64,000 nt of DNA from Runella sp. (GCA_023254175.1 JALQYJ010000107.1:1-64000), one strand, 5' to 3'; numbered from the stretch's first letter, positions 1-8,995 are shown. Notes: generated from the sequence alone by a model not told the origin. Translations and numbers: made by a program.

Positions 1-77
1 AGACCCAGAACAACACTCAACTTCTTATCCCCCATTGAGTTTATTCAAAATCAAAAAATTGCATTTCAATATTGAAT

Positions 78-224
78 TCACGTCATGTAAAAAATAGCTA
101 TTGAAGAGGAAATGCTTTTGTAGGAAGAGTAAACACCACGTTTTTTGCCTTCGACGGTGATTAAATCGTTGCAATTGGAGAGATAACCTAAAATATCAAG
201 TAGACCTTCAGCCCCATTGTTCAT
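78..224 (-). CDS. Possible 48-residue protein overlapping the end of the IrrE-like gene
   Basis: The reading frame starts at an ATG inside the last codons of the IrrE-like gene (…DEQWG stop) and runs 48 codons (MNNGAEGLLDILGYLSN…). The overlap would allow translational coupling. No family is recognised. It could instead be a former C-terminal extension of the upstream gene separated by a frameshift. The longer 89-residue ORF on the track begins inside the upstream gene and its first 41 residues are probably a shadow. Confidence 0.35.
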   Translation of the reverse strand: MNNGAEGLLDILGYLSNCNDLITVEGKKRGVYSSYKSISSSIAIFYMT

Positions 225-933
225 CGGCGTACTCACTTTCGCTTGATTTTGAAACAAACAAAGGCCGTGCTTTGATGGGGTGTTCGGGTTTGACGGTTCG
301 GAAGTTACGGTATTGTTCGTTCGAGATGATTTCGAGTAAAAGAGCACGTTTTAGAATAACTGAAAAAGGCATTTGGAAGAAATCAGAAATGTCCATCGCC
401 AACGATGCTGATAATTTAGAAATACCTCGGCGAAAAAAGCTACGTACGTCGGCCTCTGGCAGGAAGGTTTCAAATACCAATTGCTCGGCGCGGCTGCTAA
501 GGTCAGCCGCAGAGTAGTTCATATACAACCCCAACGAAGTGACCAAAAAACAGATGTAGTAGTGGCGTTCGTAATCAGACGCTTTGGCATTAATAAAAAC
601 CCATCCTTTGTTTTGATATAGGGCCGAGAAGCCTACAAAATCGTTTTCGATGTGGTGAAGCTGGGCTACTTTTACGTCTTCGGGGTAGGCGAGTCGGCGC
701 CCAATTTGCCGAATAATTTCCTGCCCCGACGACACATCGGTGGCTTCGCCAGCAGGTTCTAGCAGCCACTCTTCCGTCAAAAGAGTTTGGAAAAGGCGCT
801 CCCCTTCACGTTGTGCCGCGATTTGTCCCAAGTGCAGTACTGTGCGGTCGGGCAAATGAAAATCAATGGCTACTTGGTTGATAGGTGGCTTTTTCTTTCT
901 CATGGCTTTCTTAAAAGCTTGATTTATAGGCAA
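208..933 (-). CDS. IrrE/ImmA-like protein lacking the zinc-protease motif
   Basis: A 241-residue protein whose middle and C-terminal parts follow the order of the IrrE/ImmA family: a strand like GFSALYQNKGWVFINA, a helix beginning RHYYICFLVTSLG, a helix RAEQLVFETFLPEADV that matches the family's E..AN.FAA.LLMP pattern, and a C-terminal segment DISDFFQMPFSVILKRALLL resembling the family's closing helix-turn-helix-like region. Where active members carry HExxH (FTLAHELGH) this protein has CFLVTSLGLYM, so the zinc ligands and catalytic Glu are absent. It is therefore probably non-catalytic, perhaps a DNA- or protein-binding regulator. The N-terminus is basic (KKAMRKKKPP). Family assignment is by pattern recognition only. 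Confidence 0.6.
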   Translation of the reverse strand: MPINQAFKKAMRKKKPPINQVAIDFHLPDRTVLHLGQIAAQREGERLFQTLLTEEWLLEPAGEATDVSSGQEIIRQIGRRLAYPEDVKVAQLHHIENDFVGFSALYQNKGWVFINAKASDYERHYYICFLVTSLGLYMNYSAADLSSRAEQLVFETFLPEADVRSFFRRGISKLSASLAMDISDFFQMPFSVILKRALLLEIISNEQYRNFRTVKPEHPIKARPLFVSKSSESEYADEQWG

Positions 934-1035
934 AAGTACGCGGAATTTATAAATGCCCCTAAAGCGACCTATTCATTTTTTTGAAATAACTCGTTTTTCA
1001 AAACCTGCACTTTTCTGATTGTCAATTTAGAAAGG

Positions 1036-1043
1036 TAGCTTTG
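1036..1043 (+). promoter_or_regulatory. Bacteroidota -7 box (TAGCTTTG) of gcvT
   Basis: TAGCTTTG matches the Bacteroidota -7 consensus TAnnTTTG and lies 26 bases before the gcvT ATG. No TTTG at the expected distance upstream was found, so only the -7 element is supported. Confidence 0.5.
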
Positions 1044-1069
1044 CACCCAAATTTCAACAAGCCAAAAAC

Positions 1070-2170
1070 ATGACTGAGCAACTAAAAACAGTTCCTCTTA
1101 ACGACCTACACCAACAGTTGGGGGCAAAAATGGTACCATTTGCGGGCTACGTAATGCCTGTTCGTTATTCGTCTGACCTCGAAGAACATCACTGCGTTCG
1201 CAACGGCGTGGGTGTGTTTGATGTGTCACACATGGGTGAGTTTATTATCAAAGGCCCCAAAGCCTTGGACTTGATTCAGCGCGTTTCGGCCAACGACGCT
1301 TCGGTTCTCTTTGATGGGAAAATTCAATATAGCTATCTCCCCAACGGTAAAGGCGGGGTAGTTGACGATTTATTGGTGTATCGAGTAAGTGCGGATGAGT
1401 ATTTTTTGGTCGTCAATGCGTCAAATATCGAAAAAGATTGGAATTGGATTCAGAGCCAGAATACTGAAAGTGTCGAAATGCACAACATTTCAGACGACCT
1501 TTGCTTGTTTGCCGTTCAAGGCCCCAAAGCTGCTGAAGCACTTCAGTCGTTGACGGAAGTCAACTTGGCGGAGATGGATTATTATACTTTTGTGAAAGGT
1601 GTGTTTGCTGGTTTACCTGACATCATCATTTCGGCAACGGGCTACACGGGTGCGGGTGGTTTTGAGTTGTACATACCCAAAGAAGCGGCGGTTGAAGTGT
1701 GGAATGCTATTTTTGAAGCAGGAAAGGAATTTGGTATAAAACCAATTGGTCTTGGTGCACGCGATACTCTCCGTTTAGAAATGGGCTATTGCTTATATGG
1801 AAACGATATTGATGACACCACTTCGCCGTTGGAGGCTGGGCTTGGCTGGGTGACAAAGTTTACCAAAAACTTCATCGACTCAGAAGTGCTTCTGGCACAA
1901 AAACAAGCGGGGCTTGCCAACAAATTGGTAGGTTTTGAAATGATTGATCGTGGAATCCCGCGTGGGCACTACGAATTGTGCGATGCCGAAGGAAATGCGA
2001 TTGGACACGTAACGTCAGGAACGCAGTCGCCAACATTGTCAAAGGGAATTGGACTTGGGTATGTTCCATTAGCAAATAGCAAAGTAGGAAGCGAAATTTT
2101 TGTAAAAGTACGCGAGCGTTTGCTCAAAGCCCAAGTGGTGAAATTGCCTTTTGTAAAACCAACGGTCTAA
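1070..2170 (+). CDS. gcvT: Aminomethyltransferase (glycine cleavage T protein)
   Basis: A 366-residue protein, the usual length of GcvT, which moves the aminomethyl carbon from the lipoyl arm of the H protein to tetrahydrofolate and releases ammonia. Family blocks are visible in order: an N-terminal [24 protein letters not shown], a central [16 protein letters not shown] and [20 protein letters not shown], and a C-terminal beta-barrel domain ([21 protein letters not shown]). It is cytoplasmic. The start ATG follows a TAnnTTTG box. comB follows after only 10 bases, so the two are probably co-transcribed; the other gcv genes are not in the window. Confidence 0.96.
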   Translation: MTEQLKTVPLNDLHQQLGAKMVPFAGYVMPVRYSSDLEEHHCVRNGVGVFDVSHMGEFIIKGPKALDLIQRVSANDASVLFDGKIQYSYLPNGKGGVVDDLLVYRVSADEYFLVVNASNIEKDWNWIQSQNTESVEMHNISDDLCLFAVQGPKAAEALQSLTEVNLAEMDYYTFVKGVFAGLPDIIISATGYTGAGGFELYIPKEAAVEVWNAIFEAGKEFGIKPIGLGARDTLRLEMGYCLYGNDIDDTTSPLEAGLGWVTKFTKNFIDSEVLLAQKQAGLANKLVGFEMIDRGIPRGHYELCDAEGNAIGHVTSGTQSPTLSKGIGLGYVPLANSKVGSEIFVKVRERLLKAQVVKLPFVKPTV

Positions 2171-2180
2171 TATTTTTTGT

Positions 2181-2888
2181 ATGAAATCAATTAATGTCTG
2201 TTTAACTCCTGACTTACTCCACCTTCATAACATTGATAACACGATTGTGGTGGTGACGGATATTTTTCGGGCTACCTCGTGCATGGTGACGGGCCTGGCT
2301 TATGGCATAGGAAGTATCACGCCCGTCGCCACGGTAGAAGAATGTTTTGAACTTCAACAAAAAGGCTACATCGCCGCCGCCGAAAGAAACGCCATGAAAG
2401 TCGAAGGGTTTGACCTCGACAATTCACCGTTTAGCTACATGGACGAAGACTTAGTGGGGGCAAACATTGCCATGACGACCACCAACGGTACTTTATCTAT
2501 TACTAAAGCCAAAACGTCGGCCGTGAAAGTATTGGTGGGGGCATTTTTGAATTTAGGCGCAATTGCCAACCACCTTAGTTCTCAGCCTTACGACGTACTT
2601 GTGTTGTGTGCGGGCTGGAAAGGGCGGGTCAATTTGGAAGATACACTCTTTGCAGGAGCGTTGGTTGACGCCCTCAAAGACGAATACATCATTGGCGAAG
2701 ATAGTGCTTTGATAGCCATGCGAGCGTATCAACAAGCCCAAAATGACTTGCTAGGGTATGTCGCGAACTCGTCGCACGTGCGACGTTTACAGCGTCTAGG
2801 TATTCATAAAGACATTGCGTATTGCTTGCAGCGCGACTTATACGACGTTGTACCCGTACTTCGCGGAAGCACTCTCGTGAATATGTAG
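2181..2888 (+). CDS. comB: 2-phosphosulfolactate phosphatase family (ComB-like)
   Basis: A 235-residue ComB-family protein. ComB removes phosphate from 2-phosphosulfolactate in the coenzyme M pathway; homologues are common in bacteria that do not make coenzyme M, where the substrate is less certain (sulfolactate metabolism is one possibility). Recognisable blocks are VVVTDIFRATS near the N-terminus, AAERNAMKVEGFDLDNSP, NIAMTTTNGTLSI and VLVLCAGWKGRVNLEDTLFAGALV. It is 10 bases downstream of gcvT. The gene ends just before two hairpins that probably terminate the pair. Confidence 0.88.
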   Translation: MKSINVCLTPDLLHLHNIDNTIVVVTDIFRATSCMVTGLAYGIGSITPVATVEECFELQQKGYIAAAERNAMKVEGFDLDNSPFSYMDEDLVGANIAMTTTNGTLSITKAKTSAVKVLVGAFLNLGAIANHLSSQPYDVLVLCAGWKGRVNLEDTLFAGALVDALKDEYIIGEDSALIAMRAYQQAQNDLLGYVANSSHVRRLQRLGIHKDIAYCLQRDLYDVVPVLRGSTLVNM

Positions 2889-2899
2889 TATCGTGGAGC

Positions 2900-2949
2900 G
2901 GGTTGCTTATAACCCACACGCTGTAGTTGGGGTTGTGAGCAACCCCAAC
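2900..2949. terminator. Two hairpins between convergent comB and thiL
   Basis: A short hairpin (GGGTT-6-AACCC, 2900-2915) is followed by a perfect 10-bp stem GTTGGGGTTG-TGAG-CAACCCCAAC (2926-2949). There is no T-tract. Its position between convergent stop codons suits a bidirectional terminator. A close relative of the second hairpin occurs at 49837, so it may be a dispersed palindrome. Confidence 0.55.
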
Positions 2950-2956
2950 ACACTTA

Positions 2957-3988
2957 CTACCGCGTCAAATGCTGCCAACCTTGCGCCTGCACAGGGAAGC
3001 GGCCTCCTCCTTTGGTAATAATTTCTACGGCAGATGGGTCATTGGTCATAAAGCCAATGAAGCTAATGTGCGGTGAGTTTTTGATTTTTTCGTAATCTGT
3101 TTGTTTAATCGTAAACAGCAACTCGTAATCTTCCCCCCCGTTCAACGCTGCCGTTAAAGGGCTTAATTTAAACTCATCGGCGGTGAGGAATGTTTCATCG
3201 GCGACAGGAATATGTTCTTCAAAAATTTGGGCACCTGTCCCCGAATGTTTGCACAAATGCAAGATTTCAGACGCTAGTCCGTCTGACACGTCAATCATGG
3301 AAGTAGGAACCAAATCGGCATCGTTCAACTCATAAATGATGTTGGTACGCGCTTCGGGCTTCAGTTGACGGCCTACCAAGTAAGCTTTGCCTTCAAGTTG
3401 GGGTTGCATATTGGGATTTTCTAAAAATTCCCTTTTTTCGCGTTCGAGTAATTGAAGCCCCAAATACGCCGCGCCTAAGTCGCCAGTCACACAAATGACA
3501 TCGTTGGGGTGGGCACCGCTTCGGTATACGATTTTGTCTTTTTTGACCGTTCCGATGGCTGTTACCGATAGCACAAGCCCCGACCGCGACGCACTCGTGT
3601 CGCCACCTACCAAGTCAACTTTGTACGCTTCGCAAGCCGTTTGAATACCTGCATAAAGTTCATCAATGGCCTCCATCGAAAAACGATTGCTTAACCCAAT
3701 GCTCACTGTAATTTGGTGCGGGGTGCCGTTCATGGCAGCAATGTCCGAAACGTTGACAGCGACGGCCTTGTAGCCTAAATGCTTCAGGGGGGCGTAGCTC
3801 AAATCGAAATGAATACCCTCGATGAGCATATCGGTCGAAACTAAAGTATATTCATCACTGCCTGTATCTATGACGGCAGCGTCGTCGCCAATTCCTTTGA
3901 TGGTTTGGGGCAAAGTAGGAGTAAACTGCTGATTGATGCGCTCAATTAGCCCAAATTCGCCTAAAGTGGAAAGCTCGGTTCTCGTCAT
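2957..3988 (-). CDS. thiL: Thiamine-monophosphate kinase
   Basis: A 343-residue ThiL, which phosphorylates thiamine monophosphate to the active cofactor thiamine diphosphate using ATP. The PurM-like fold is shown by the N-terminal metal-binding segment KGIGDDAAVI, then VSTDMLIEGIHFDL, AVNVSDIAAMNGTP, VDLVGGDTSAS and VICVTGDLGAAYLGL; the C-terminal half has SMIDVSDGLASEI and ALNGGEDYELLFTI. All are standard for the family, and the length is normal. It is monocistronic here and divergent from msrA. Confidence 0.96.
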   Translation of the reverse strand: MTRTELSTLGEFGLIERINQQFTPTLPQTIKGIGDDAAVIDTGSDEYTLVSTDMLIEGIHFDLSYAPLKHLGYKAVAVNVSDIAAMNGTPHQITVSIGLSNRFSMEAIDELYAGIQTACEAYKVDLVGGDTSASRSGLVLSVTAIGTVKKDKIVYRSGAHPNDVICVTGDLGAAYLGLQLLEREKREFLENPNMQPQLEGKAYLVGRQLKPEARTNIIYELNDADLVPTSMIDVSDGLASEILHLCKHSGTGAQIFEEHIPVADETFLTADEFKLSPLTAALNGGEDYELLFTIKQTDYEKIKNSPHISFIGFMTNDPSAVEIITKGGGRFPVQAQGWQHLTR

Positions 3989-4153
3989 TTTGGAAAAAGT
4001 GTCAGATGGCTGACATTCGCTTTGAATTAAAAGTCAGATAATTATATCACAAAACTTTTCGCTGCAAAGTTCGTTAAAATTATGTCTTTTCTCGTATGTA
4101 TTTGTGGGAAACGCGCCAAGGCACTTTCATAACCCCTTTTTTGTTGACTAATT

Positions 4154-4807
4154 ATGAAGACAATCCTCAAAAAACTTATTCTCGGAACGCTGACGTTGAC
4201 GGCACTTTCGTCGTGTGGACAGTCGGCAAAAAAAATCGAACAAATGGAAGACAAAGCAAAAACACTAACAGGATTGGCCACCGCAACTTTTGGTACGGGC
4301 TGTTTCTGGTGCACCGAAGCCGTCTATCAAGAGATGGAAGGCGTAGAGTCGGTGGTGTCGGGGTACTCGGGTGGATTTATCGAAAATCCCACTTACGAAC
4401 AAGTATGTAGCAAAATAACGGGCCATGCCGAATGTGTGGAAATCAAATACGACCCTAAAAAAGTGAGCTATGTAGAATTATTGGAGGTATTTTTCCGCGT
4501 CCATGACCCAACGACCAAAGACCGCCAAGGCAATGACGTAGGGCCACAGTACCGCTCAGCGATTTTTTATCATAACGATGAACAAAAACAGTTGGCCGAA
4601 AAAGCCATCAAAGAACTCAATGCCTCAGGAGCTTACAGCAAGCCTATTGTCACGGAAGTAACCAAAGCAGAGAAATTTTACGTAGCAGAAGACTACCACC
4701 AGAATTATTTTGCTAATAATCCGAACCAAGGCTACTGTGCCTTTGTGGTTGCACCTAAATTGGATAAATTCCGTAAGGTGTTTAAAGAAAAATTGAAGAA
4801 GAATTAG
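4154..4807 (+). CDS. msrA: Peptide methionine sulfoxide reductase A, exported lipoprotein form
   Basis: A 217-residue MsrA that reduces methionine-S-sulfoxide in damaged proteins. The active-site motif GCFWC is at residues 49-53, with Cys50 catalytic; GGFIENPTYEQVCSKITGHAE and RSAIFYHNDEQ follow as in the family, and YHQNYFANNPNQGYC is near the end. A signal sequence with a lipobox (LSSC, Cys21) precedes it, so the enzyme is predicted to be anchored outside the cytoplasm, repairing envelope proteins. The start is the ATG with this signal peptide. No msrB gene is adjacent. Confidence 0.95.
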   Translation: MKTILKKLILGTLTLTALSSCGQSAKKIEQMEDKAKTLTGLATATFGTGCFWCTEAVYQEMEGVESVVSGYSGGFIENPTYEQVCSKITGHAECVEIKYDPKKVSYVELLEVFFRVHDPTTKDRQGNDVGPQYRSAIFYHNDEQKQLAEKAIKELNASGAYSKPIVTEVTKAEKFYVAEDYHQNYFANNPNQGYCAFVVAPKLDKFRKVFKEKLKKN

Positions 4808-4871
4808 TGAAGTTCGGAAGTGAGTTGTTTTTCAAACGGCTAAATAGCAAAGCCCCTTTTAAACACCTTTC

Positions 4872-5666
4872 TCATTCCTCCAACAGCTCTGTCTCTACTT
4901 CCAGCGAGTTGAGGGTTGCATTGCCAAATTGCGTGACCATCGCGACGTCGGCGGCGTCGCGGCCGTAGCCCAGTACGATGCGGTAGCCGTGGGTTTCTGA
5001 TTGAACGGCGTCGAAGGTGTACCATCGGTCGCCTACATACGCCTCAAACCATGCGTGTAAATCCATAAAATTGAGCTTGTCGAGGTAGCCAACGGTCATA
5101 CGGGCGGGAATAGATAGCGTGCGGCATAAGGCAATGCCCAAATGTGTAAAATCTCGGCAAACACCTATCCGCTGGTAAAAAAGATCCAAGGCGGTGGTGG
5201 TAGAGTCGGTGGCGTTGTATTGGTACTTGATATGTTGATAAATCCAACGCCTGATGGCTTCTACCTGTTCGTATCCCCAAGAAGCATCGCCTACGATTTG
5301 GCTTGCTAACTGTTGAAGTTCGGCTAAGTCTGACTGACAATAACGGCTAGGAGAAAGGTACACCAACGTGTCTGTAGGCAGATTTTCCACCAGAATATAC
5401 GGAGGAAAGAGTAGATGTGGCGTATCTTCTTTTGTCACTAGCACTTCAATTTCTGTTGTAATCGTACACTGACCAACGGGAAGAACTGCTCGTACGCAAT
5501 GATTTTCAAAAGAGTCGTTGTACGTGTTAAAAGTAACGGAAGGCTCCAGATGAAAATCTTCTTTGAGGACAGTTTGCCCTTCTTGGCGGCGGGGACTAAG
5601 AAGCAGGTGAACGGTTGTAGGGGTGTGTATTTGGTACTTAAATACACTTTTGCCTCTTATCTTCAT
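4872..5666 (-). CDS. Transglutaminase-like cysteine protease-fold protein
   Basis: A 264-residue protein with a C-terminal transglutaminase-like core. The probable triad is Cys170 (in RIGVCRDFTHLGIALCR), His204 (MDLHAWFEAYV) and Asp219 (RWYTFDA), spaced as in the family. The N-terminal ~110 residues are beta-rich, like the N-terminal region of bacterial transglutaminase-like proteins. No signal peptide is evident, so it is probably cytoplasmic; substrates are unknown. It lies downstream of the ThuA-like gene on the same strand but behind a hairpin. Confidence 0.88.
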   Translation of the reverse strand: MKIRGKSVFKYQIHTPTTVHLLLSPRRQEGQTVLKEDFHLEPSVTFNTYNDSFENHCVRAVLPVGQCTITTEIEVLVTKEDTPHLLFPPYILVENLPTDTLVYLSPSRYCQSDLAELQQLASQIVGDASWGYEQVEAIRRWIYQHIKYQYNATDSTTTALDLFYQRIGVCRDFTHLGIALCRTLSIPARMTVGYLDKLNFMDLHAWFEAYVGDRWYTFDAVQSETHGYRIVLGYGRDAADVAMVTQFGNATLNSLEVETELLEE

Positions 5667-5749
5667 GAGTAAAAAACGTCAGAATAGAATTTTGTGAAAA
5701 ATACTAAAAAAAAGCCGTTTTAACATCATTCTCGCCAATTTTTGGCTAA

Positions 5750-5780
5750 AGAAGGCAGGTTCCTTACGGGCCTGCCTTCT
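5750..5780. terminator. Hairpin terminator after the ThuA-like gene
   Basis: A perfect 10-bp stem AGAAGGCAGG / CCTGCCTTCT with an 11-base loop, followed on the minus strand by a short T-rich stretch. It lies 32 bases past the stop codon of the minus-strand ThuA-like gene. Confidence 0.6.
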
Positions 5781-5812
5781 TCGTGATTGTACTCAGGTGC
5801 CAACGTAACCCC

Positions 5813-6574
5813 TTACATTGGTTTCTTTACGGACTTGCGTCCCATGGCGTATTCGATGCCGCCTAAGAGGTGTTGCACAAACAATGGCTCTACGAATGAT
5901 TCGTCGGTATGGCCGCCACCTGTGTAAAACGAGCGTCCTCCGTCAAATTCACGATACCATATAAACGGGTGATTGACCCCGTTGGCGCCCCCTTTGTAGG
6001 TGCTTTCATCGAGCGTGGCGAGGACTTTAATCCCCAGCACAATTTTTTTATAATTATATAATTCATCAAAACGCTTCCAGCGGTCGGGGAGCATTGAGGT
6101 AGAAGGGTGTTCTTTACTGTTTACCACCACGTCCACATTTTGCTGTTTGGGGTGGCTAAGAAAATAGGCGCCTACCAACTGATTGTACCAAGGCCAATTG
6201 TATTCGGTATCGGCTGCGGCATGAATTCCAACGTAGCCTCCTCCTCCGCGAATGTATTGCTCAAAAGCCGCTTGTTGTGTGTCGTCGAGGACATCACCAG
6301 TAGTGCTCAAAAATACTACAGCTTTGTATTTCTTTAAGTTTTCAGCCGTAAATACACTTGCATTTTCGGTCGTATCTACTGCGAATTTGTTTTGTTGACC
6401 AAGCAGCAGCAATGCAGCCTTTCCCTTTGGAATAGACGCGTGCCGAAAGCCCTTGGTTTTAGAAAAAACCAAGATGGCATCTTTGGTTGCCGATCCGGCT
6501 TTTGTCTTTTTTTGGGCGAACGAATTTACCGTGAGCGCCAACAAAAAAGCGCAGCAGTAAAACAATCTTTTCAT
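5813..6574 (-). CDS. Secreted ThuA-domain protein
   Basis: A 253-residue protein with a signal peptide (MKRLFYCCAFLLALTVNSFAQ) followed by a ThuA-like domain, a glutamine-amidotransferase-like fold first linked to trehalose use. Typical pieces are AILVFSKTKGFRHASI, YKAVVFLSTTGDVL, YIRGGGGYVGIHAAADTEYNWPWY and WYREFDGGRSFYTGGGHTDESF. It is exported, probably periplasmic. Its substrate is not known; such proteins often occur with glycan-degrading systems, but none is adjacent here. Confidence 0.9.
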   Translation of the reverse strand: MKRLFYCCAFLLALTVNSFAQKKTKAGSATKDAILVFSKTKGFRHASIPKGKAALLLLGQQNKFAVDTTENASVFTAENLKKYKAVVFLSTTGDVLDDTQQAAFEQYIRGGGGYVGIHAAADTEYNWPWYNQLVGAYFLSHPKQQNVDVVVNSKEHPSTSMLPDRWKRFDELYNYKKIVLGIKVLATLDESTYKGGANGVNHPFIWYREFDGGRSFYTGGGHTDESFVEPLFVQHLLGGIEYAMGRKSVKKPM

Positions 6575-6648
6575 AATTCATTGGGTATTTTGAAAAGAAA
6601 GACGTGCCCAAATGAAAACTACTATAAAAACTAAGAAGTAGTTGAGAG

Positions 6649-7110
6649 TTATTGTTCACTCTTCACGGAGGCCTTCTCGTATTTTTTTGGAGCGTACAAA
6701 AACCCAAATGCTTCGGCACCGTCGCGTTCGTGGACTTTGTGGTGAATGTAATGCGCCCGAATGATACGATTGAGATAGCGATTGCTGGTTTTAAATTTGA
6801 TTTTGACCCGACGATGAACAATGACGTCGTGAAAAAGAAAATACCCAATGCCGTAGAGGGTTATGCCAAAACCAACGTACATCAACCAACGAAGCGATTC
6901 TACTTCTGAGCCTACCACGATGAGGCCTGTGGCTGACACGCCGAAAATAACTCCAAAAAGGTCATTGGTTTCCCACCAGCCTTTGTGGTGCACGTGGTGC
7001 GATTCGTGCCAGTTCCACATGATGCCGTGCATGATGTATTTGTGTGTAAACCAGGCAAAGCCTTCCATAAAAACAAACGTGCCGAGCACAAGAAGAAAAT
7101 TGAGTAGCAT
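6649..7110 (-). CDS. crtZ: Beta-carotene hydroxylase-type membrane di-iron enzyme
   Basis: A 153-residue integral membrane protein of the fatty acid hydroxylase/CrtZ family, which adds 3-hydroxyl groups to beta-carotene to give zeaxanthin. Histidine clusters for the di-iron site are visible: HKYIMHGIMWNWHESHHVHH, FFHDVIVHRR and HYIHHKVHERDG. The length fits CrtZ rather than the longer sterol desaturases. No other carotenoid gene is in the window, so this is an orphan copy. It is divergent from the M3 peptidase; the shared 88-base intergenic region has an ATTTTGTT-4-AACAAAAT inverted repeat. Confidence 0.88.
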   Translation of the reverse strand: MLLNFLLVLGTFVFMEGFAWFTHKYIMHGIMWNWHESHHVHHKGWWETNDLFGVIFGVSATGLIVVGSEVESLRWLMYVGFGITLYGIGYFLFHDVIVHRRVKIKFKTSNRYLNRIIRAHYIHHKVHERDGAEAFGFLYAPKKYEKASVKSEQ

Positions 7111-7198
7111 AGGAAATAAATGTCCGATGTTTTCAGAAAAACCAATTTTTAGGTTATTTTGTTAGACAACAAAATCAAAACATTGCAAATTTAGCTTT

Positions 7199-8920
7199 AT
7201 GTCAGCACTTACCATACCGCAGCGCCCGCTCCGTCCGTTTTTGGGTGAGGAGTTTTCTTTGACGACTTGGGAGCAGCTTCAACCTTTTTATGAAAACCTA
7301 AAAAACCGGGCTATTGAATCAGCAGATGAACTTCGTCAGTGGTTTTTGGACAAAAGTGAATTGGAGTCGTACTTGTCCGAAAACTTCGCGTGGCGATACA
7401 TTCGCATGACCTGCGATACTAGCAGCGAACAATATCAACAAGAATTTAATGATTTTGTGGAGAACTTTCAGCCACAGCTCAGTACCTACGGAAATGAGCT
7501 AGATAAAAAAGCGTTGGCCAGTCCGTTTTTGAGTGAACTCAAAGACCAAGGTTTTGAAATAGCGCTGCGCGGAATGAAGAAGGCGATTGAGATTTTTAGG
7601 GAAGAAAATATCCCGCTACAAACCCAAATCCAAACCGAACAAGCCCAATACGGCGCGATTATCGGGGCGATGATGGTAACTATAAACGGAGAAGAAATGA
7701 CGCTCCAAAAAGCGTCGGATATATTGCAATCAACCGACCGCGCGGTGCGTGAAGAAGCATGGCAACAAATTCAAACGCGCCGCTTGGCCGACAAAGATAA
7801 GCTTGACCAATTACTCAATTCCCTTCGTGATTTGCGGCACGAAGTGGCTACCAACGCGGGGTTTGCCAATTTCCGCGATTTTATGTTTGCCGCACTTGGT
7901 CGTTTTGATTACACACCGCAAGATTGTTTCAATTTCCATGAGTCGGTGGCGGATGCGGTAGTGCCCATGCTTAACGACATGGCTCAAGAGCGCAAAGATG
8001 CACTGGCACTGGAGGGGCTCCGCCCGTGGGATTTTAAAGTCGACCCCCAAAATCGCCCGCCGCTAAAACCGTTTAGTACGGGGGAAGAATTGTTAGAAAA
8101 AACGATTATTTGTTTCACAAATCTTGACCCACAACTCGGTGATTATTTACGGATTATGAAAGCCATGGGGCATCTCGACCTCGAATCGCGGAAGGGGAAA
8201 GCGCCAGGTGGGTATAATTATCCGTTGGAAGAAATCGGGGTGCCGTTTATTTTTATGAATGCTACCTCTAATCTGCGCGATTTGGTGACACTGCTGCACG
8301 AAGGTGGCCACGCCGTACATAATTTCGTGACGCGAGATTTGATGCTCAACGCCTTCAAAAATCCTCCTGCTGAAGTGGCGGAATTGGCCTCGATGAGCAT
8401 GGAGTTGTTGACGATGGACTACTGGGATGTGTTCTTCGATAATGAAGATGACCTACGCCGCGCCAAAATCCAGCACTTGGAGTCGATTATCGAAACGTTA
8501 CCTTGGGTAGCTACCATCGACAAATTCCAGCATTGGCTGTACGAAAATCCTACCCATACCGTTGAGCAACGTCAAGAAGCTTGGTTGGAGATTTATGAAC
8601 AATTCAGTGACTCTCTGACCGACTGGAACGGACTCGATGACGCGAAAAAATACATTTGGCAAAAACAGCTCCATATTTACGAAGTGCCATTTTACTACAT
8701 TGAGTACGGCATGGCACAATTAGGAGCCGTAGGCGTGTGGCGCAATTACAAACAAAATCCACAAAAGGGACTCGAAGGGTATTTGAACGCCTTGAAATTG
8801 GGCTACACCGTGCCGATTAGCCAAATTTACGGAGCAGCCAACATTCCTTTCGATTTCTCAAAAGGTTATATTACCGAGTTGATTAATTTTGTAAAAGAGG
8901 AACTGACGAAATTGAAATAA
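7199..8920 (+). CDS. M3 family oligoendopeptidase
   Basis: A 573-residue zinc metallopeptidase of the M3 (PepF/thimet) family that cleaves short peptides in the cytoplasm. The zinc motif HEGGH is at residues 367-371 (LLHEGGHAVHNF), with the third ligand region PAEVAELASMSMELL about 25 residues later. The length and the absence of a signal sequence fit a cytoplasmic enzyme. The ATG is immediately preceded by TAGCTTTA, a near match to the Bacteroidota -7 box, which would leave almost no leader; the true promoter may be further upstream. Confidence 0.93.
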   Translation: MSALTIPQRPLRPFLGEEFSLTTWEQLQPFYENLKNRAIESADELRQWFLDKSELESYLSENFAWRYIRMTCDTSSEQYQQEFNDFVENFQPQLSTYGNELDKKALASPFLSELKDQGFEIALRGMKKAIEIFREENIPLQTQIQTEQAQYGAIIGAMMVTINGEEMTLQKASDILQSTDRAVREEAWQQIQTRRLADKDKLDQLLNSLRDLRHEVATNAGFANFRDFMFAALGRFDYTPQDCFNFHESVADAVVPMLNDMAQERKDALALEGLRPWDFKVDPQNRPPLKPFSTGEELLEKTIICFTNLDPQLGDYLRIMKAMGHLDLESRKGKAPGGYNYPLEEIGVPFIFMNATSNLRDLVTLLHEGGHAVHNFVTRDLMLNAFKNPPAEVAELASMSMELLTMDYWDVFFDNEDDLRRAKIQHLESIIETLPWVATIDKFQHWLYENPTHTVEQRQEAWLEIYEQFSDSLTDWNGLDDAKKYIWQKQLHIYEVPFYYIEYGMAQLGAVGVWRNYKQNPQKGLEGYLNALKLGYTVPISQIYGAANIPFDFSKGYITELINFVKEELTKLK

Positions 8921-8928
8921 AACTGATT

Positions 8929-8995
8929 TTGGAGTGTCGAATGCAGAATGTCGAATAAGTGGATTTAATTAGACATTCTGCATTCGACACTCCAA
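8929..8995. repeat. Perfect 24-bp inverted repeat between convergent genes
   Basis: Two 24-base arms (8929-8952 and 8972-8995, beginning TTGGAGTGTCGAATGC) are perfect complements around a 19-base loop. The element fills nearly all of the space between the convergent M3 peptidase and the next gene. It may act as a bidirectional terminator or be a dispersed palindrome. A partial relative (GTGCAGAGTGTCGAAT) occurs near 18141. Confidence 0.75.

Noticed and set aside
4096-4410. 104-codon ORF overlapping msrA
   Set aside because: It is out of frame with the lipoprotein MsrA, which has full family motifs.
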